A DNA stretch of 64,000 nucleotides from Hygrocybe punicea (GCA_963556145.1 OY744464.1:7477508-7541507); one strand, 5' to 3'. Positions 48,053 through 58,745 are shown, counted from the stretch's first letter. A program made the numbers and translations. The notes: a model not told the origin generated them from the letters alone.

Positions 48053-51030
48053 TTGATACCTATAGAACCACCTGTAGTACAATCAGCAAAATTGTGGAGA
48101 ACTGCAGTCCTTGCAAAGAAAAAGGAAATCATCGATGACAGAAATAAAAATTTACCAACAAAAACAGCAACCATAGATAAATTGGGAAATTTTCAATATA
48201 ATAATGTCAAGATAGTGGATGCAGCATACATCAACCATATGTTTATTCCTGCAAACAGAGCTGATCGTCATCTTATTGATGTAACTATCAATGATTACAA
48301 GTTGAACACTGACCAAAAGAGAGCATTTCATATCATTGCCAATCACTCTACCTTGATTAACAGTTCTGATAAGCTATGCATGTATCTTGGTGGGAGGGCA
48401 GGCACAGGGAAATCACAAGTCATCAAAGCAATAACTAGTTTCTTTGGTAAACACAACGAAAATCATCGGTTTGTGGTTCTTGCACCAACTGGTGGTGCTG
48501 CTGCCCTTGTAAATGGATCTACATATCACTCCATTCTGGGAATTAATCAGGGAGGATCATCTCATTCCCTTGTACAAGTCCATGCCAATCTTGATGGTGT
48601 GGATTACATTTTCATTGATGAGGTGTCAATGTTATCTTGCAGAGATATGTATAAAATCAGTGCTCAGTGTGCAAAAGCATGTGGTGTTTATGATGAACCC
48701 TTTGGTGGCATTAATATGATATTTGCAGGAGATTTTGGCCAACTTCCACCAGCTATGAGTGGTGCTCCTTTATACTCCGGAACCGTTGGTGTCCAAATAA
48801 ATTCCAGTCAAACTATACCAAATCAGGAAGCTGCTATAGGCAAAGCTCTTTGGCATCAGATTACAATGGTTGTTATATTACGTGAAAATATGAGACAAAC
48901 CAATCAGTCAAAAGAAGATGTCCAACTGAGACAGGTGTTGGAAAACATGAGATACAAAGCATGTACTCAAGAAGATATTGCATTTCTTTGTACCCGCATC
49001 GCAGGAAAAGGTCCAAATGATCCAAATTAGCCCAAAAGAAATTCAGGAATGTATCAGTTGTAACTGCATTGAATGCACAAAAAGACAAAATCAATGAACT
49101 TGGTATTCAACGTTTTGCTGCTGAAAATAAAAGACCAATAACATCATTCTATTCCATAGACAGATGGAATGACCCTACTAGTTCCAATAGCAAAAGAAAA
49201 TCTCATCACATGTCAACAATTTTGGATCCTATTCAACACACAAAGATATTGGAACCTTCACTCCAAAAGCTACTTTGGAGCCAACCACATGCATCATCCT
49301 CTGATCATATACCAGGAAGATTGGACTTATGTGTAGGCATGCCTGTGATGCTGAGAAACAATGATGTGACGGAGTGCTGCATTACCAAAGGAGCAGAGGG
49401 CATGGTTGTGGGTTGGCAGAGTGCAATAGGTCCAGAACAACAAACTGTACTGGACACTTTATTTGTCAGATTATTGAATCCTCCAAAAGAAATTAACATA
49501 GAAGGACTTCCTGAAAATGTGGTGCCGATTACAAAACATGTCACTTCCACCATGTGCTCATTACCCAATGATGATGTGATATCTTTGTCAAGAGAACAAG
49601 TGTTGGTACTACCTAATTTTGCAATGACTGATTATGCATGTCAAGGACGTACTCGTCCTAACAATGTGGTCGACCTCAGTAGTTGTAGAAACCACCAATC
49701 CTATTATACTTGCTTATCAAGAAGTGCTTCTGCAGCAGGAACTATCATCATGCAAGGCTTTGATCCTAAAGTAATTACTGGGGGTGCTTCTGGGTATCTC
49801 AGGCAAGAATTCAGAGAATTAGAACTGCTTGATGAGATTACCAAACTGAAATATCAAGGACTCTTACCAGACCATGTCAAGGGAGATCAGCGAAATTCTA
49901 TCATTGATCAATTTAGAAAATGGAAAGGAAAGTCATATGTTCCAAAAAACATTGATCATGCTATTGCATGGAAAGCCATGGAGCAACTAAACCAATACAC
50001 AGCACAGCCCTCTCCATGGCAATTAATTAAACCTATGAACAAAAATGAAAAGGCAGATTTCAGAAACCTCAACTTTGTTCCTGCAAAAGGAACTGTTCCA
50101 GTCACTGTTGCTCATAAAAATTCCACAGCCAATGTATTGCAAAATAAAAAACGAAAATTAGAACAACTTGTAAGTTCATCTTCCATAGTGAAAAAAAGAC
50201 AAAAAACAAGTACTATTGAATTAAATGAACCAAAAGGGTTTATATGGGATGCGCAAGATTGGAGCTGTGCTTATGATTCACTCTTTACAATACTACTAGC
50301 AATATGGAATGAAGATCCATCAAGTTGGAACAAAAGATTCAATAGCATCAATGAAATATTAAAGATTTTGACCTTAGGATTCAAACGATCAAAGAATAAC
50401 AGAACAGATTTAGAAACAGTTAGAAATACAATCAGACATTTATTGCATCAAGATAAACCCGAAATATTTCCTTATGGTCAAGTTGGTATTGCCATAAGTG
50501 ATTTGGCTCATTATATAATGAAAGCAAATGAACCAATGACTTCAACTTGTCTGAAATGTATGAATTGTGAAAACATAACCATTCTGGAAAATGATAGATG
50601 TGATGCCATCTTTCACTGTTCATATTCATTTTCTGGAACAATCTCAGCATGTCTTGCTCAAATTATAGTTAATAGACAATGGCACAGATGTCAATTATGT
50701 TGGGGAAATATTACTAAATTTTTTGCATTTAACAAAATTCCACCTCTAATCATGTTTACAGTTGACTCTATTGAGAATTTAATAATTAGCCAAGCTATAA
50801 ACTTGTCAATTGATGACATATCCACTGCTTACACATTGAGAGGAATTGTGTACTTTGGTAATATACATTTTACTGCATGCATATTCGTCAATAGGATAGT
50901 ATGGTTTCATGATGGTATGTCAACAAGATCATTTTGCATTAATGAAGGCGATATAGATGACTTTTCAAATATTGATTTATTGTCATGTAATGGTAATAAT
51001 GCTGTACTTTTTATATATGCTCAATTTTAA
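48053..51030 (+). pseudogene. Helitron PIF1-type helicase with C-terminal cysteine-protease-like domain
   Basis: The helicase half shows Walker A GGRAGTGKSQ (about 48,390), the TGGAAALVNG block, Walker B FIDEVSMLSC (about 48,612), FAGDFGQLPP (about 48,722), then after 49,069 a PVMLRNND block, ACQGRTRPNNVVDLSS and YTCLSRSASA (motif VI region). A one-base loss near 49,027 shifts the frame between the two parts (48,053-49,030 and 49,069-51,030). The last about 270 residues form another domain: WSCAYDSLFTIL (nucleophile Cys), CLKCMNC and CQLC (probable zinc ribbon), GNIHFTACIF (His) and VWFHDGM (acidic residue). This is the C-H-D order of ubiquitin-specific-protease-like folds. The helicase unwinds DNA during transposition; the protease-like tail may act on ubiquitin or similar. 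Confidence 0.85.
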
Positions 51031-51060
51031 TATTTGTTCTCATTGCTAAAAAGAAAAAGG

Positions 51061-51108
51061 GACGAGTAACCTGCCATGCAAAGCAATGGCCCACACCCAT
51101 CCCCTTAA
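51061..51108 (+). other. Helitron 3' terminal hairpin region
   Basis: GGGACGAGTAACCTGCC followed by ATGCAAAGCAATGGCCCACACCC repeats the 3' terminal sequence of the second Helitron (41,020-41,060). The stem is GCCAT/ATGGC. The terminal CTAG is not present here, so the end is diverged or slightly truncated. Confidence 0.75.
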
Positions 51109-51188
51109 CCAGTGGGCCAATGACAGGTGCCAACAGTGGCACCAAACAGCCAAATGGTCACCAAACATGCCAGCTCAACCCCAACCCA

Positions 51189-51240
51189 CCTCGCAATCAG
51201 CGCCGCCATGTCAATCGACATTGGCACCGCGTTTGCGAGG
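51189..51240. repeat. Compound palindrome, copy 2
   Basis: CCTCGCAA...ATGTCAATCGACAT...TTTGCGAGG in 52 bp, within the right part of the ACCC-repeat hAT-like element. Confidence 0.75.
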
Positions 51241-51295
51241 TGGAGATATTACCCAGGAGACGAGGAGGAGACGAGGAGGAGCCCCACACACCTCA

Positions 51296-51348
51296 CCTTG
51301 CGAAGATACAGCATGACGTCAATTGACATTGGTGCTATGTTTGTGAGG
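51296..51348. repeat. Compound palindrome, copy 3
   Basis: CCTTGCGAAG...GACGTCAATTGACATT...TTTGTGAGG in 53 bp, only 55 bp after copy 2 and in the same element. Confidence 0.75.
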
Positions 51349-51359
51349 TAATGGGTGGT

Positions 51360-51488
51360 GGGGCACCTCTGGCACAAACCCGTGGGTAACCTGTGGGTTA
51401 CCCATACCCATGGCCACGGGTATGGGTTTCCACGGGTATGGGTATGGGTAGCTGTGGAATACCCATGGGTTACCCATGCCAATCACTA
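51360..51488. repeat. GGGTATGGGT subterminal repeats (right end)
   Basis: Many direct and inverted ACCCATACCC words up to the TIR. Similar words are at 26,840-26,950, 54,880-54,980, 55,850-55,970, 56,030-56,170 and 56,810-56,940, always just inside element ends. Confidence 0.75.
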
Positions 51489-51540
51489 TGTGTGCCAGCC
51501 AAAGGTACATAATGTACTCACAATATATACCACATGACGG

Positions 51541-52080
51541 TTGCATCCTAATAGGATCTTGATAGGTATCCCAAAGATCGGAGCTGATCTCACTAGGCAA
51601 CCTGAATCAAATAAAAAGGCATCAGAACTTGTACACCATGACAAGGCAATCACTTTCAAGGATCCATCGTATGAATATGGTGATGCATGTTGTGAAGATG
51701 GCACTCTGAAGGATGCAAGTGAAATGGAGTGGTTAAACTCACCATCCAACATCCAGAAATCCAAAAAACATGACATGTTTGAGTTGAGTGATTCAGAATC
51801 TGAAGCCGAAGTGCCAAAGGCAAAGGTGAGATGCCATTTTTTCGAGATCTTGGTGGTCATTGCTGATGCCTGTGCTATGGATAGCGAGTGAAGCATCCTC
51901 TGTGCATTGATTCTGATAATGAATTGATGCAAAGAGGACCAGCTGGCAAGAATGTTACGGATTGCTTCTGCAGCGGGCTCCAGCAACAATCAATTTAACT
52001 GGGAGGCAGTTTCCAGAGGAGAGAAGAGCAGTTTTCATTGTTGCGTACAGCTAAGACAACACTGCCAAGAGGGGGGGGTC
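51541..52080 (+). pseudogene. Fragment of a transposon-associated protein
   Basis: An open frame of 116 residues contains IGADLTRQPESNKKASELVH, FKDPSYEYGDACCEDGTLKD and DSESEAEVPKAKV, then an intron-like GGTGAG. Further on come decayed pieces (VFIVAYS, DNTAKRG) in other frames. I recall this combination from agaricomycete TE-linked proteins but cannot name the family. It may be the N-terminal part of a protein related to the downstream hAT gene, or an independent scrap. Confidence 0.4.
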
Positions 52081-53640
52081 AAGGTCTAATGTCATTGCGA
52101 GCCATGGGGGTTACCCAAAACAAGATGAGTCTGCCCCGAGAACCAGACTAAATGTAAGGAAAAGAAAGAAGAAAAAGTCCGAACCAACAACAAGAACAGT
52201 ATATATAGTGACTGGTCTTGAGGGGAGGTAAATAGGAATGCAACCATGAAGCTACAACATGTCCAACTATACCATGTGTTCACCATGAGACAGACATGAG
52301 GCGTCCTCATATCAATGTTCTTGCGATCCAACTGGAGGCCCAGGTGTCATTGAGGATAGAAGAGGTCCGGATGACTCGGATGATTTGTCATTGGATCATG
52401 TGATGTGCAGAATTGCCTATTCGGGGTCTACACTTGCTGTATTGGGCAAGTGCACAGTCTGGCAAGTGCAATGCACAGTTGGGTTGAAGAGGGGTATTGT
52501 CTGGTGTGGGATTGGTGAAGGGAGTGTCTTGTGGTAGTGTGGATACAGCAGCAAGGTTGGTATGAAATAAAATGTATGGAGGAAAAACCAACTAGGACAG
52601 TGGGCTAGTCGAGGTCAGACATGCGAACAGTATAAGCTGTACTGGATGACGATGTCTGTGTCAATGACGTATCGAGGGGTGATGTCTTGTCCTGTCTGTG
52701 GAACAATGCGTTCCACCTGATGTTGGTATTTGTTTAAGAAAGGGTATTGTTGTAAACGAGTGTGGGAGGTATCAAGGTTATGGATGGAAAAGGATAAATA
52801 AATGTGGGTCCAGGTTTTGAGTCATGTCACAGGTGACAAGCTGTGGGAACAAGTCGTTGGGTACTGCAATGAAGCGATGTCATGTGAACAATATGCGATA
52901 GGGGTTGGTTCACTGTTTGGGAAGTTGTATGGTCTGTGGTCAAAGTCCAAAAGAATGTGCTTTGGTGATGATTGGATTGGAAGGACCAGTGAAATGTCTT
53001 TTGATCAAGGATTGTTCAGGGCATGTGTGCAGGTGAGGAATGTCATCGGATAATCAGGGAGGATAACGGTAGGCACGGAATACGAAAGTGGAAACCATCT
53101 ATCCGAGAATGGCAATTGTCAATTATGTGGTGAGATATTGTTGAGGTGGAAGTCAGAAGTATCAATGGCAGAAGGGTTTCGGTGCCAATGCCAAAGACAG
53201 ATCATAACAAAGTAGAAACCAATAAGGAAGGTGATGGTGGTGCTGCCAATGAAGATTATGGTAATTAGCTGTGTCGGGAGTACAGCCATTGTAAATCGGT
53301 TTGTCGTGGGATGAAGTTAACAATATGTCAGGGCGAGGGAAAAGACAATAGCAATGATGTTCATCAGCAAGGAGACTATTCGGGTACAGCAAGATAATGT
53401 GGGGATGTGTCCATGGTCGGTCTGGATTGTTCTAGAAAAAAGGAAGAAAAGAGAACAAGGACAAGAATAAACAACAATGTCCAAAAGAAGATAAAAGGGA
53501 AAGGCGAACGAAAAAGGAAGGTGTGGTAAAGTGGAATCGTCATGGTGGGGCCACGGAATCGGAATCAGAGTTGCGGAGTTGTAAAATGTAATAAAGAAGC
53601 GGGTCAAAAGTGGATCCAGGTCAAGCCAACAAAATCATGA
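52081..53640 (-). other. Unassigned block with hydrophobic minus-strand frames
   Basis: No supported gene. On the minus strand, successive open pieces are unusually hydrophobic, for example near 53,300-53,210 (LITIIFIGSTTITFLIGFYF) and 53,360-53,320. They are separated by stops. This could be a decayed membrane-protein gene or an inserted element of unknown type. I saw no terminal repeats or recognisable domain. Confidence 0.3.
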
Positions 53641-54672
53641 CACACCCAAAGCCCATGACAGCAACAGTGACAATGAAATGAACAGTGAAGCTGATGAGAA
53701 GATGCAGAGCAGTGATGAGAAGATGCAGAGCAGTGAGGAGAAGGTGTGTACTGTGTACGTGAATTGTTATGTACTGGCACTGACATGGCCATCAAGGCTG
53801 CACGTATCAAAGCCTCAACCAATGACCTTTGGCTCTGTGGTAAGGCCACCCAAGGTTCCCATCCCTTCATGAAGAAGAAAGTGGACAGTGGGTATTGCAG
53901 ATTTTGCCTGTAAGCATTGTTAGCTACATTTCTAACCATGATTCCTAACATCTACATTGTAGCAAGGAGAAAAACTTGAAGACTGCGGCATTCTTGGTTG
54001 GCAACGTTACCACAAGGTGACGACACCTTCTGAGGTATGATGCGTCTCCTTTTCTCATTCTTTGTGATATAATGTAGCTATTAGGTGCCATCTCGACGAC
54101 TACTGGGATATGTGCACCAAGAATGGCATCAACCCACCAATGCCATTGAATTGGGTCTGCCCATGTAATTGGGTTCCACCAGGTGAATGCAGTCTCGAGA
54201 ATTCATCAGTAAAGCTGGTATTCCCTTGCCCGAGTGTTTCTGAATGTTTTTATAGCATGTCTCAACCTCAACATGATTGAAGACTACACACAGAAGCTGA
54301 AAAAACCAGTGCCAGTTCCTCGTGTTGACAAGGCTGGAATCCAGGAGCATCTACTTGCAATTGTTATGACCTGCGACTTGGTATGTTTTTCATTGTGTTT
54401 GAGTGAATTTTGACCCTAACTCTGACTTCTTTGTAGCCCTTTCGCTTTGTTGAGCATCTAGCTGTTCGTGGTTTCATTACATACCTCAACCATACTCTAC
54501 ACGACAATGACATCCCCAAAAAGTCGGTTCTCGCTGGTGCAGTCAATGTGAAGGTGGTGTACTTAGAGGAGCTGACACTCAAGATCATTGACGTATGTAT
54601 GACACTCTTGAACTATGCTTGTACTAACCCATTATGGCAACAGCAGCTCCAATCAAAGGTCTCCATCATTTG
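53640..54672 (+). pseudogene. hAT transposase 2, N-terminal piece
   Basis: Short exons read MAIKAARIKASTNDLWLCGK, HPFMKKKVDSGYCRFC, LDDYWDMCTKNGINPP, LNMIEDYTQKLKKPVPVPRV, FRFVEHLAVRGFITYLNHTL and VKVVYLEELTLKIID, ending QLQSKVSII at the ATCATTTG target site. This is the N-terminal region of a hAT transposase, before the DGW motif. The frame continues after the first insertion with WDGWSTRKQ (55,982-56,010). Introns are short GT-AG. Confidence 0.7.
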
Positions 54673-54868
54673 AAATGATGGAGACCTTTGATTGGAGCTG
54701 CTGTTGCCATAATGGGTTAGTACAAGCATAGTTCAAGAGTGTCATACATACGTCAATGATCTTGAGTGTCAGCTCCTCTAAGTACACCACCTTCACATTG
54801 ACTGCACCAGCGAGAACCGACTTTTTGGGGATGTCATTGTCGTGTAGAGTATGGTTGAGGTATGTAAT
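54476..54868. repeat. Inverted duplication of hAT coding DNA beside an element
   Basis: Bases 54,476-54,671 recur in reverse complement at 54,673-54,868, meeting at a central CATTTGAAATG. The second arm lies between the host target site and the TAGGGTTGACC end of the inserted element. It is essentially the adjacent 196 bp of host gene turned round. Confidence 0.92.
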
Positions 54869-55975
54869 TAGGGTTGACCACGGGTGTGGTACGGGTTGGG
54901 TTTGCCAATACCGTACCCGCACCCGTGAAGACCGTACCCGTGACGGGTAGCACCCGCCACGAACTGTACGACCCGCGGGTGCTACAGGTCCGTGGTGGGA
55001 GCTCGTTCTGTCCTGGTCATTGTCGACCTCGCGAATGCCTCGCCATGTCAATTGACATGCGGCTGACGCGGTTCACGAGGTCATTTGAGGGGGGGTCATG
55101 GTTCTGTCAACATTGTTGACAGTCCCCATGGCCCTTCATCCCCTGGCCCATCCTTGTCCCACGTTGCGTCGTTGCCGACCTTGTCACCGTTGGCCAATCG
55201 GCTGGTGTCGTTGTGGCCGTCGTAGCCCCGGCCGTCATTGTCCTGGCCGTCGTCGTCCCGGCTGTCATGGTCCTGGCCGTCGTCGTCCCGGCCGCCATCG
55301 TTGTGGCCATCGTCGTCTTGGCCATCATTGTTCTGGCTGTCGTCATCATGGTCGTCGTCCATTGTCGTCCTGGCCCTGGCCCTCGTCGTCATAATCCCGG
55401 GCCCTCGTCGTCCACGTCCACCTCATCCTATCCGCGTCGTCGTCCCCATCACCGTCACCATCCTTGCTATGGTATTCCATGTCGTTTGCGTTGCCATGTC
55501 GTTGGCGTTGCCACGGGCTGCTTGACTGCTGCCGCCGTCTTCGCATACACGTTGGCCCGCGTTTCGATACCGTTAGGCCGCAGGCTCGCACTTGTGACTT
55601 CTTGGCAGCGGCGTCGTGGCTTTGAGCTGGTGTTGGTGCCCGATTGGCTGGGCGTTGGTGCCGGCGTTGTGGGATCGCGGTCTGGGACGCGTTTAGACGC
55701 GTCCTCTTGCAGGCGTGGGGTTTTGGGTTGGGGTTTTCGTGGTGGTATGGTAATTCAATATTATCTAAGAAAAGATAGTCAGTTTAATGTCAAATACAAA
55801 AGAAATGTACCTGAGGGCACGTAGCCCTGTTGTTGTCACCAACCCGTCGAAAACCGCGGTGTCGCGGGTATGGGTCACGGTTTGGTTGCGGGTGCCAAAT
55901 TTGGCAACCGTACCCGTACCCGCGCCACCCATGACCTAAAAACCGTGGGTAAACCCATACCCGTGGTCAACCTTA
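54673..55975. mobile_element. hAT-like non-autonomous element plus inverted host flank
   Basis: An exact 8-bp duplication ATCATTTG (54,665-54,672 and 55,976-55,983) brackets the insertion. The element proper starts TAGGGTTGACCACGGG (54,869) and ends ACCCGTGGTCAACCTTA (55,975), with ACCC-rich subterminal repeats. Its GC-rich interior encodes only Asp/Gly or Thr/Arg low-complexity frames. The 196 bp before the left end are an inverted host copy. Removing the whole restores the hAT motif KVSII-WDGWS. Confidence 0.88.
55027..55080. repeat. Compound palindrome, copy 4
   Basis: CCTCGCGAATG...CATGTCAATTGACATG...TTCACGAGG in 54 bp, inside the element at 54,869-55,975. Confidence 0.8.
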
Positions 55976-56022
55976 ATCATTTGGGATGGATGGTCCACTC
56001 GCAAACAATGACCCTACACGTC
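55976..56022 (+). pseudogene. hAT transposase 2, DGW fragment between two insertions
   Basis: Forty-seven bases of hAT coding sequence survive between two elements: ...WDGWSTRKQ, stop, PYT. The TGA would be CGA (Arg) by one C-to-T change. The frame continues at 56,943. Confidence 0.7.
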
Positions 56023-56208
56023 TAGGGTTGACCATGGGTTCGTGACAGGTCGGCATGGCCAACACTGCACCCGTACCCACTGAACCTGCACCCATAATGG
56101 GTACAACCCATACCCGTCCATTCTGACCCTCGGTCCCCCGGTCCCCCATACCTGTCTGTCCAAACCCATGGTCCCCTGGTTTTTTTGGAGCCAGGGTGTG
56201 CCCAAAGT

Positions 56209-56262
56209 CGTCGCAAACACCCAGCACATGTCAATTGACGTGGCCGGTTTGTTTTGTGACAG
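56209..56262. repeat. Compound palindrome, copy 5 (degenerate arms)
   Basis: CGTCGCAAACAC...ACATGTCAATTGACGT...TTTTGTGACAG. The centre is conserved; the outer arms are weaker than in the other copies. Confidence 0.6.
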
Positions 56263-56655
56263 CTCTGCAGCCCTCAGCCTCTTGATGCACCTGCAAACTT
56301 CCACTGTCCTTGCCGGAACAGCCTGGCCACTGGGCCAGAGCCGACGTCGACGACATTGGTGTTGGGTCATCATCGTGTTAACAGCGTTGTCGTCGTTGTC
56401 ACATTGTGTCATCATCATGTTGTGTCATCGTGTTGTGTCATCATTGTCATTGCATTGTATCATCATTGCGTTGTGTCATCGTCATCATTGCATTGTGTCA
56501 TCGTCATTTAGCAAAGACAACCAATGAAACTAAATAAAAATAATAAAGTAGCAAGATTAGCAGGAGCCAGTTTAATGAGATGATGATAATTGACGTACCT
56601 GACAGCCAGAGGGTGGGCGCACCACCTCACTGGCTGTTTTCCTGGCCATGCATAA

Positions 56656-56657
56656 AC

Positions 56658-56712
<55 letters not shown>

Positions 56713-56762
56713 AGTTGTTGTTGCTGTTGTTTTGTGTTCATAGTTGTTGTTGTTGTTGTTGT
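56656..56762. repeat. (TTG)n microsatellite
   Basis: Runs of TTG triplets over about 100 bp, inside the 920-bp hAT-like element. It yields poly-Gln or poly-Thr frames on the minus strand that are not genes. Confidence 0.95.
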
Positions 56763-56942
56763 CACAGTCGTTGTTGGTCGTTGTTGTAGTTGTCGTCGTG
56801 TGTTGACATACCCATGAAAACTGCGACACCATGGGTACAGGTGACGGTATGGTCATGGGTGATGAAACCAAACACCCTACCCGTACCCGCACAACCCGTT
56901 TTGGTAATACCGCAGGTTGACCCAAACCCATGGTCAACCCTA

Positions 56943-58100
56943 TACATGTTGTTCAGCATCTCATTCATCAACTTGCCACCTGGCAACAATACTCAATGGG
57001 AACTCAAAAACCATTTACTCAAATTCAACTCACCAGTTGGTCAGCACACCAGGGAATTAATTGGGAAGGACCTACTCAGTACGATGCACAAGTTTCATCT
57101 TGAAACGAAGGTGTGTACTTTTATGATGGTCGTATGTCTTCTGATTTAATCTGTAGTTGGGTTGGATGGTTGGCAATGGTGTGAGTGCCAACGATGTGGC
57201 CGTATGAACTGTGTGTGTGCAGAACTTGATCCAAAGAAGAAGCGACTCAAAGCGAAGCAAGTTTGTGTGCTGTAAGTTTTATCCTGAGCACGAAAATCAG
57301 ATACTCACCGATGTTTGGCATTGCAGGTGCATAGATTATTCTATGCACCGTGCAGCTTATCATTTCATCAAAGCCCTCGGAGTACCATCAGTGACAAAGC
57401 ACAAGACAACTCAAAAGGGGAAAAACAGAGATCATGCTGCAGAGGATACCCACTCAGATGCTTCGGACGATGACGACGATGACGCAGACGGTGAAGATGA
57501 TGATGGGGACATCAATGTTTCCATGGAGATTGAGGCAGATGCTGATGATGTTGAGGCCATGGCTGCGACCACCATTGTTGATTATGATCCCGGAGACACA
57601 CTAGGGAAGGCAATGGCATTCGTTAACCAAGTGTGAATGTCAAGCGAAGGAGTTTGAGAATACCTCATCCACACTTGTATCGTTGAAAACGTCAACCCCA
57701 TTCAGCTTCTTTTGGGTTCAAATGCGATGGGGCAGCCTGTCTAATTGTTTAGAGTCGTTGCTCTCTATTCAAAAGGTATGTCCACACATTTGCTCATAAA
57801 TATTTGATACTGACATGTGAACAAGGCTATTGACTACTTGTGCCTCATGGCCGATGCCAACAACGACCTTCCACCTCTCAAGAACAAGTCTTGGCTAGAG
57901 TTTCACATGACTGCACCTGAATGGAAACTCATTAGCCTTACACATGATTGCTTGAAGGTGAGGTTTTGCTTTATTACGCGTTTAATTCACCATTTCATGG
58001 CTATTGTAGGTTGTTGCTGCACATCACAACAAACTTTCCAATGAGATGTTTGCAACATGTACCAGGGTGTTGCCAATGCTTGAATTGCTCATGTCTGAAT
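56943..58100 (+). pseudogene. hAT transposase 2, middle piece
   Basis: Reads QWELKNHLLKFNSPVGQHTR, GWLVGNGVSANDVAV, RCIDYSMHRAAYHFIKALG, an acidic linker (SDASDDDDDDADGEDDD), DYDPGDTLGKAMAFVNQVRE, QMRWGSLSNCLESLLSIQKA, APEWKLISLTHDCLK, and VVAAHHNKLSNEMFATCTRV ending LELLMSES. This is the RNase H-fold core and the alpha-helical insertion region of hAT transposases. The frame breaks at the GTCTGAAT target site and resumes at 62,629 with WEDHLDQEAYQP. One or two frame changes near 57,640-57,700 suggest decay. Confidence 0.78.
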
Positions 58101-58494
58101 CACTTCAGTCAACCACCTAGCCCCAACTAACTAGATGTAACACAACTCTGTAGGTGTTCCATCTAAGTGTTCATATAACCATGGTACTCCCAAGGACAAT
58201 TTATTGCCCCAGGGACATTCTGACTGTAGGCAAGCATAGGGTTATATTTTTATCCCTAGGGACAATTTCCAAAGAAGACCAAGGGATGATTTTGACAAAG
58301 GATCATGGCCTGAAATATCATCCCATGGGACATATTATAATACCATCAGGGAGAATATATATTTTCCTGGGATATATTCTCAACCAGGTGTTGCCTCAGC
58401 TCAAGCTGATGTTTTTTGAAAAATGGCTATAACATTGTAAATAAAATAGGTAAAATTATGAAAATATTTGTGTGCATAGATTAAAAGGCCTAGG

Positions 58495-58745
58495 GACTGT
58501 AATTCCATCCCTTGGGATATTTATTTTGTCCCTTGGGATATTTATTTCATCCCTTGGGATATTTATTTTATCCCTTGGGCTATTTACTTTATCCCTGGGG
58601 ATATTTATTCCGTCCCTTGGGATATTTATTTCATCCCTTGGGCTATTTACTTTATCTCTGGGGATATTTGTTTTATCCCTTGGGATATTTATTTTATCCC
58701 TTGGGACATTTATTTTATCCCTTGGGATATTTATTTTACCTGAGA
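58495..58745. repeat. 21-bp tandem repeats TCCCTTGGGATATTTATTTTA (left arm)
   Basis: About twelve units of 21 bp keep both strands open, as (SLGIFIL)n and (PRDKINI)n. They continue as looser CCCATGGGACA/CCCTTGGGATA units to about 59,030. The same array is inverted in the right arm at 61,970-62,225. Position and palindromic core match the GGGAYRTCCC arrays of copies 1 and 2. Confidence 0.9.

Larger units (their letters stand above)
43770..48056 (+). pseudogene. Helitron Rep (HUH endonuclease) part of RepHel, with two MITE insertions
   Basis: Rep nicks and joins single strands in Helitron rolling-circle transposition. Coding can be followed from about 43,770 (HIPFMIV..., with a TGA where a Trp codon is likely) through HFENLAQYPDHG and FVVSGVTGENLD. 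Removing MITE 44,129-44,571 joins GGVLAIS to HARNPELFFNNPQ. Removing MITE 44,801-45,613 joins AFNQEQI to KDSTTGGYLL, both in frame. Then come GSITNKKYMRNEIWSLISYI, the HUH-type metal site LTLHLHMLLW (about 46,165), and the two-tyrosine motif AYITDYITK (about 46,735). The frame ends at 48,056. A single missing T near 48,050 separates it from the helicase. Without MITEs and that base it would be one RepHel gene. Confidence 0.85.
27168..51108 (+). mobile_element. Autonomous-type Helitron, heavily interrupted
   Basis: The 5' end (TTATGAGTCCCTATAAGG at 27,168) matches the 5' end of the second Helitron at 36,381. The 3' region (ACCTGCCATGCAAAGCAATGGC, 51,070-51,090) matches that Helitron's 3' hairpin. 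Between them lie a minus-strand unknown gene (32.2-33.6 kb), Rep (43.8-48.06 kb) and helicase (48.05-51.03 kb), plus several later insertions. The exact 3' end is uncertain because the CTAG seen in the sister copy is replaced by CATCCCCTTA. That one Helitron spans this whole interval is inferred. The alternative is that the Rep/helicase part belongs to the core of a long-TIR element. Confidence 0.6.
26833..51488. mobile_element. hAT-like element with ACCC-rich ends, hosting the Helitron
   Basis: The left end (TAGTCATATGCATGG at 26,833) and the right end (reverse complement TAGTGATTGGCATGG, ending at 51,488) are imperfect inverted repeats. Both are followed inward by GGGTATGGGT/ACCCATACCC words. 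Flanking octamers are CATGTGCC and TGTGTGCC (6 of 8 identical), consistent with an aged 8-bp hAT duplication. Its own sequence is only about 26,833-27,167 and 51,109-51,488; everything between is later insertion. No transposase of its own was seen. Confidence 0.5.
56023..56942. mobile_element. Second hAT-like non-autonomous element
   Basis: Ends TAGGGTTGACCATGGG and CCATGGTCAACCCTA. Flanking octamers TACACGTC and TACATGTT (6 of 8) fit an aged duplication. Removing it joins PYT to the MLFSISFINLPPGNN frame. It is 920 bp, related by its ends to the element at 54,869. It contains a (TTG)n tract and a compound palindrome. Confidence 0.82.

Noticed and set aside
51400..51480. Telomere-like GGGTATGGGT repeats
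   Set aside because: They are short, occur in both orientations and always lie next to hAT-like element ends. Subterminal repeats explain them better.
56508..56937. Poly-Gln/poly-Thr ORFs
   Set aside because: Translation of the (TTG)n microsatellite.
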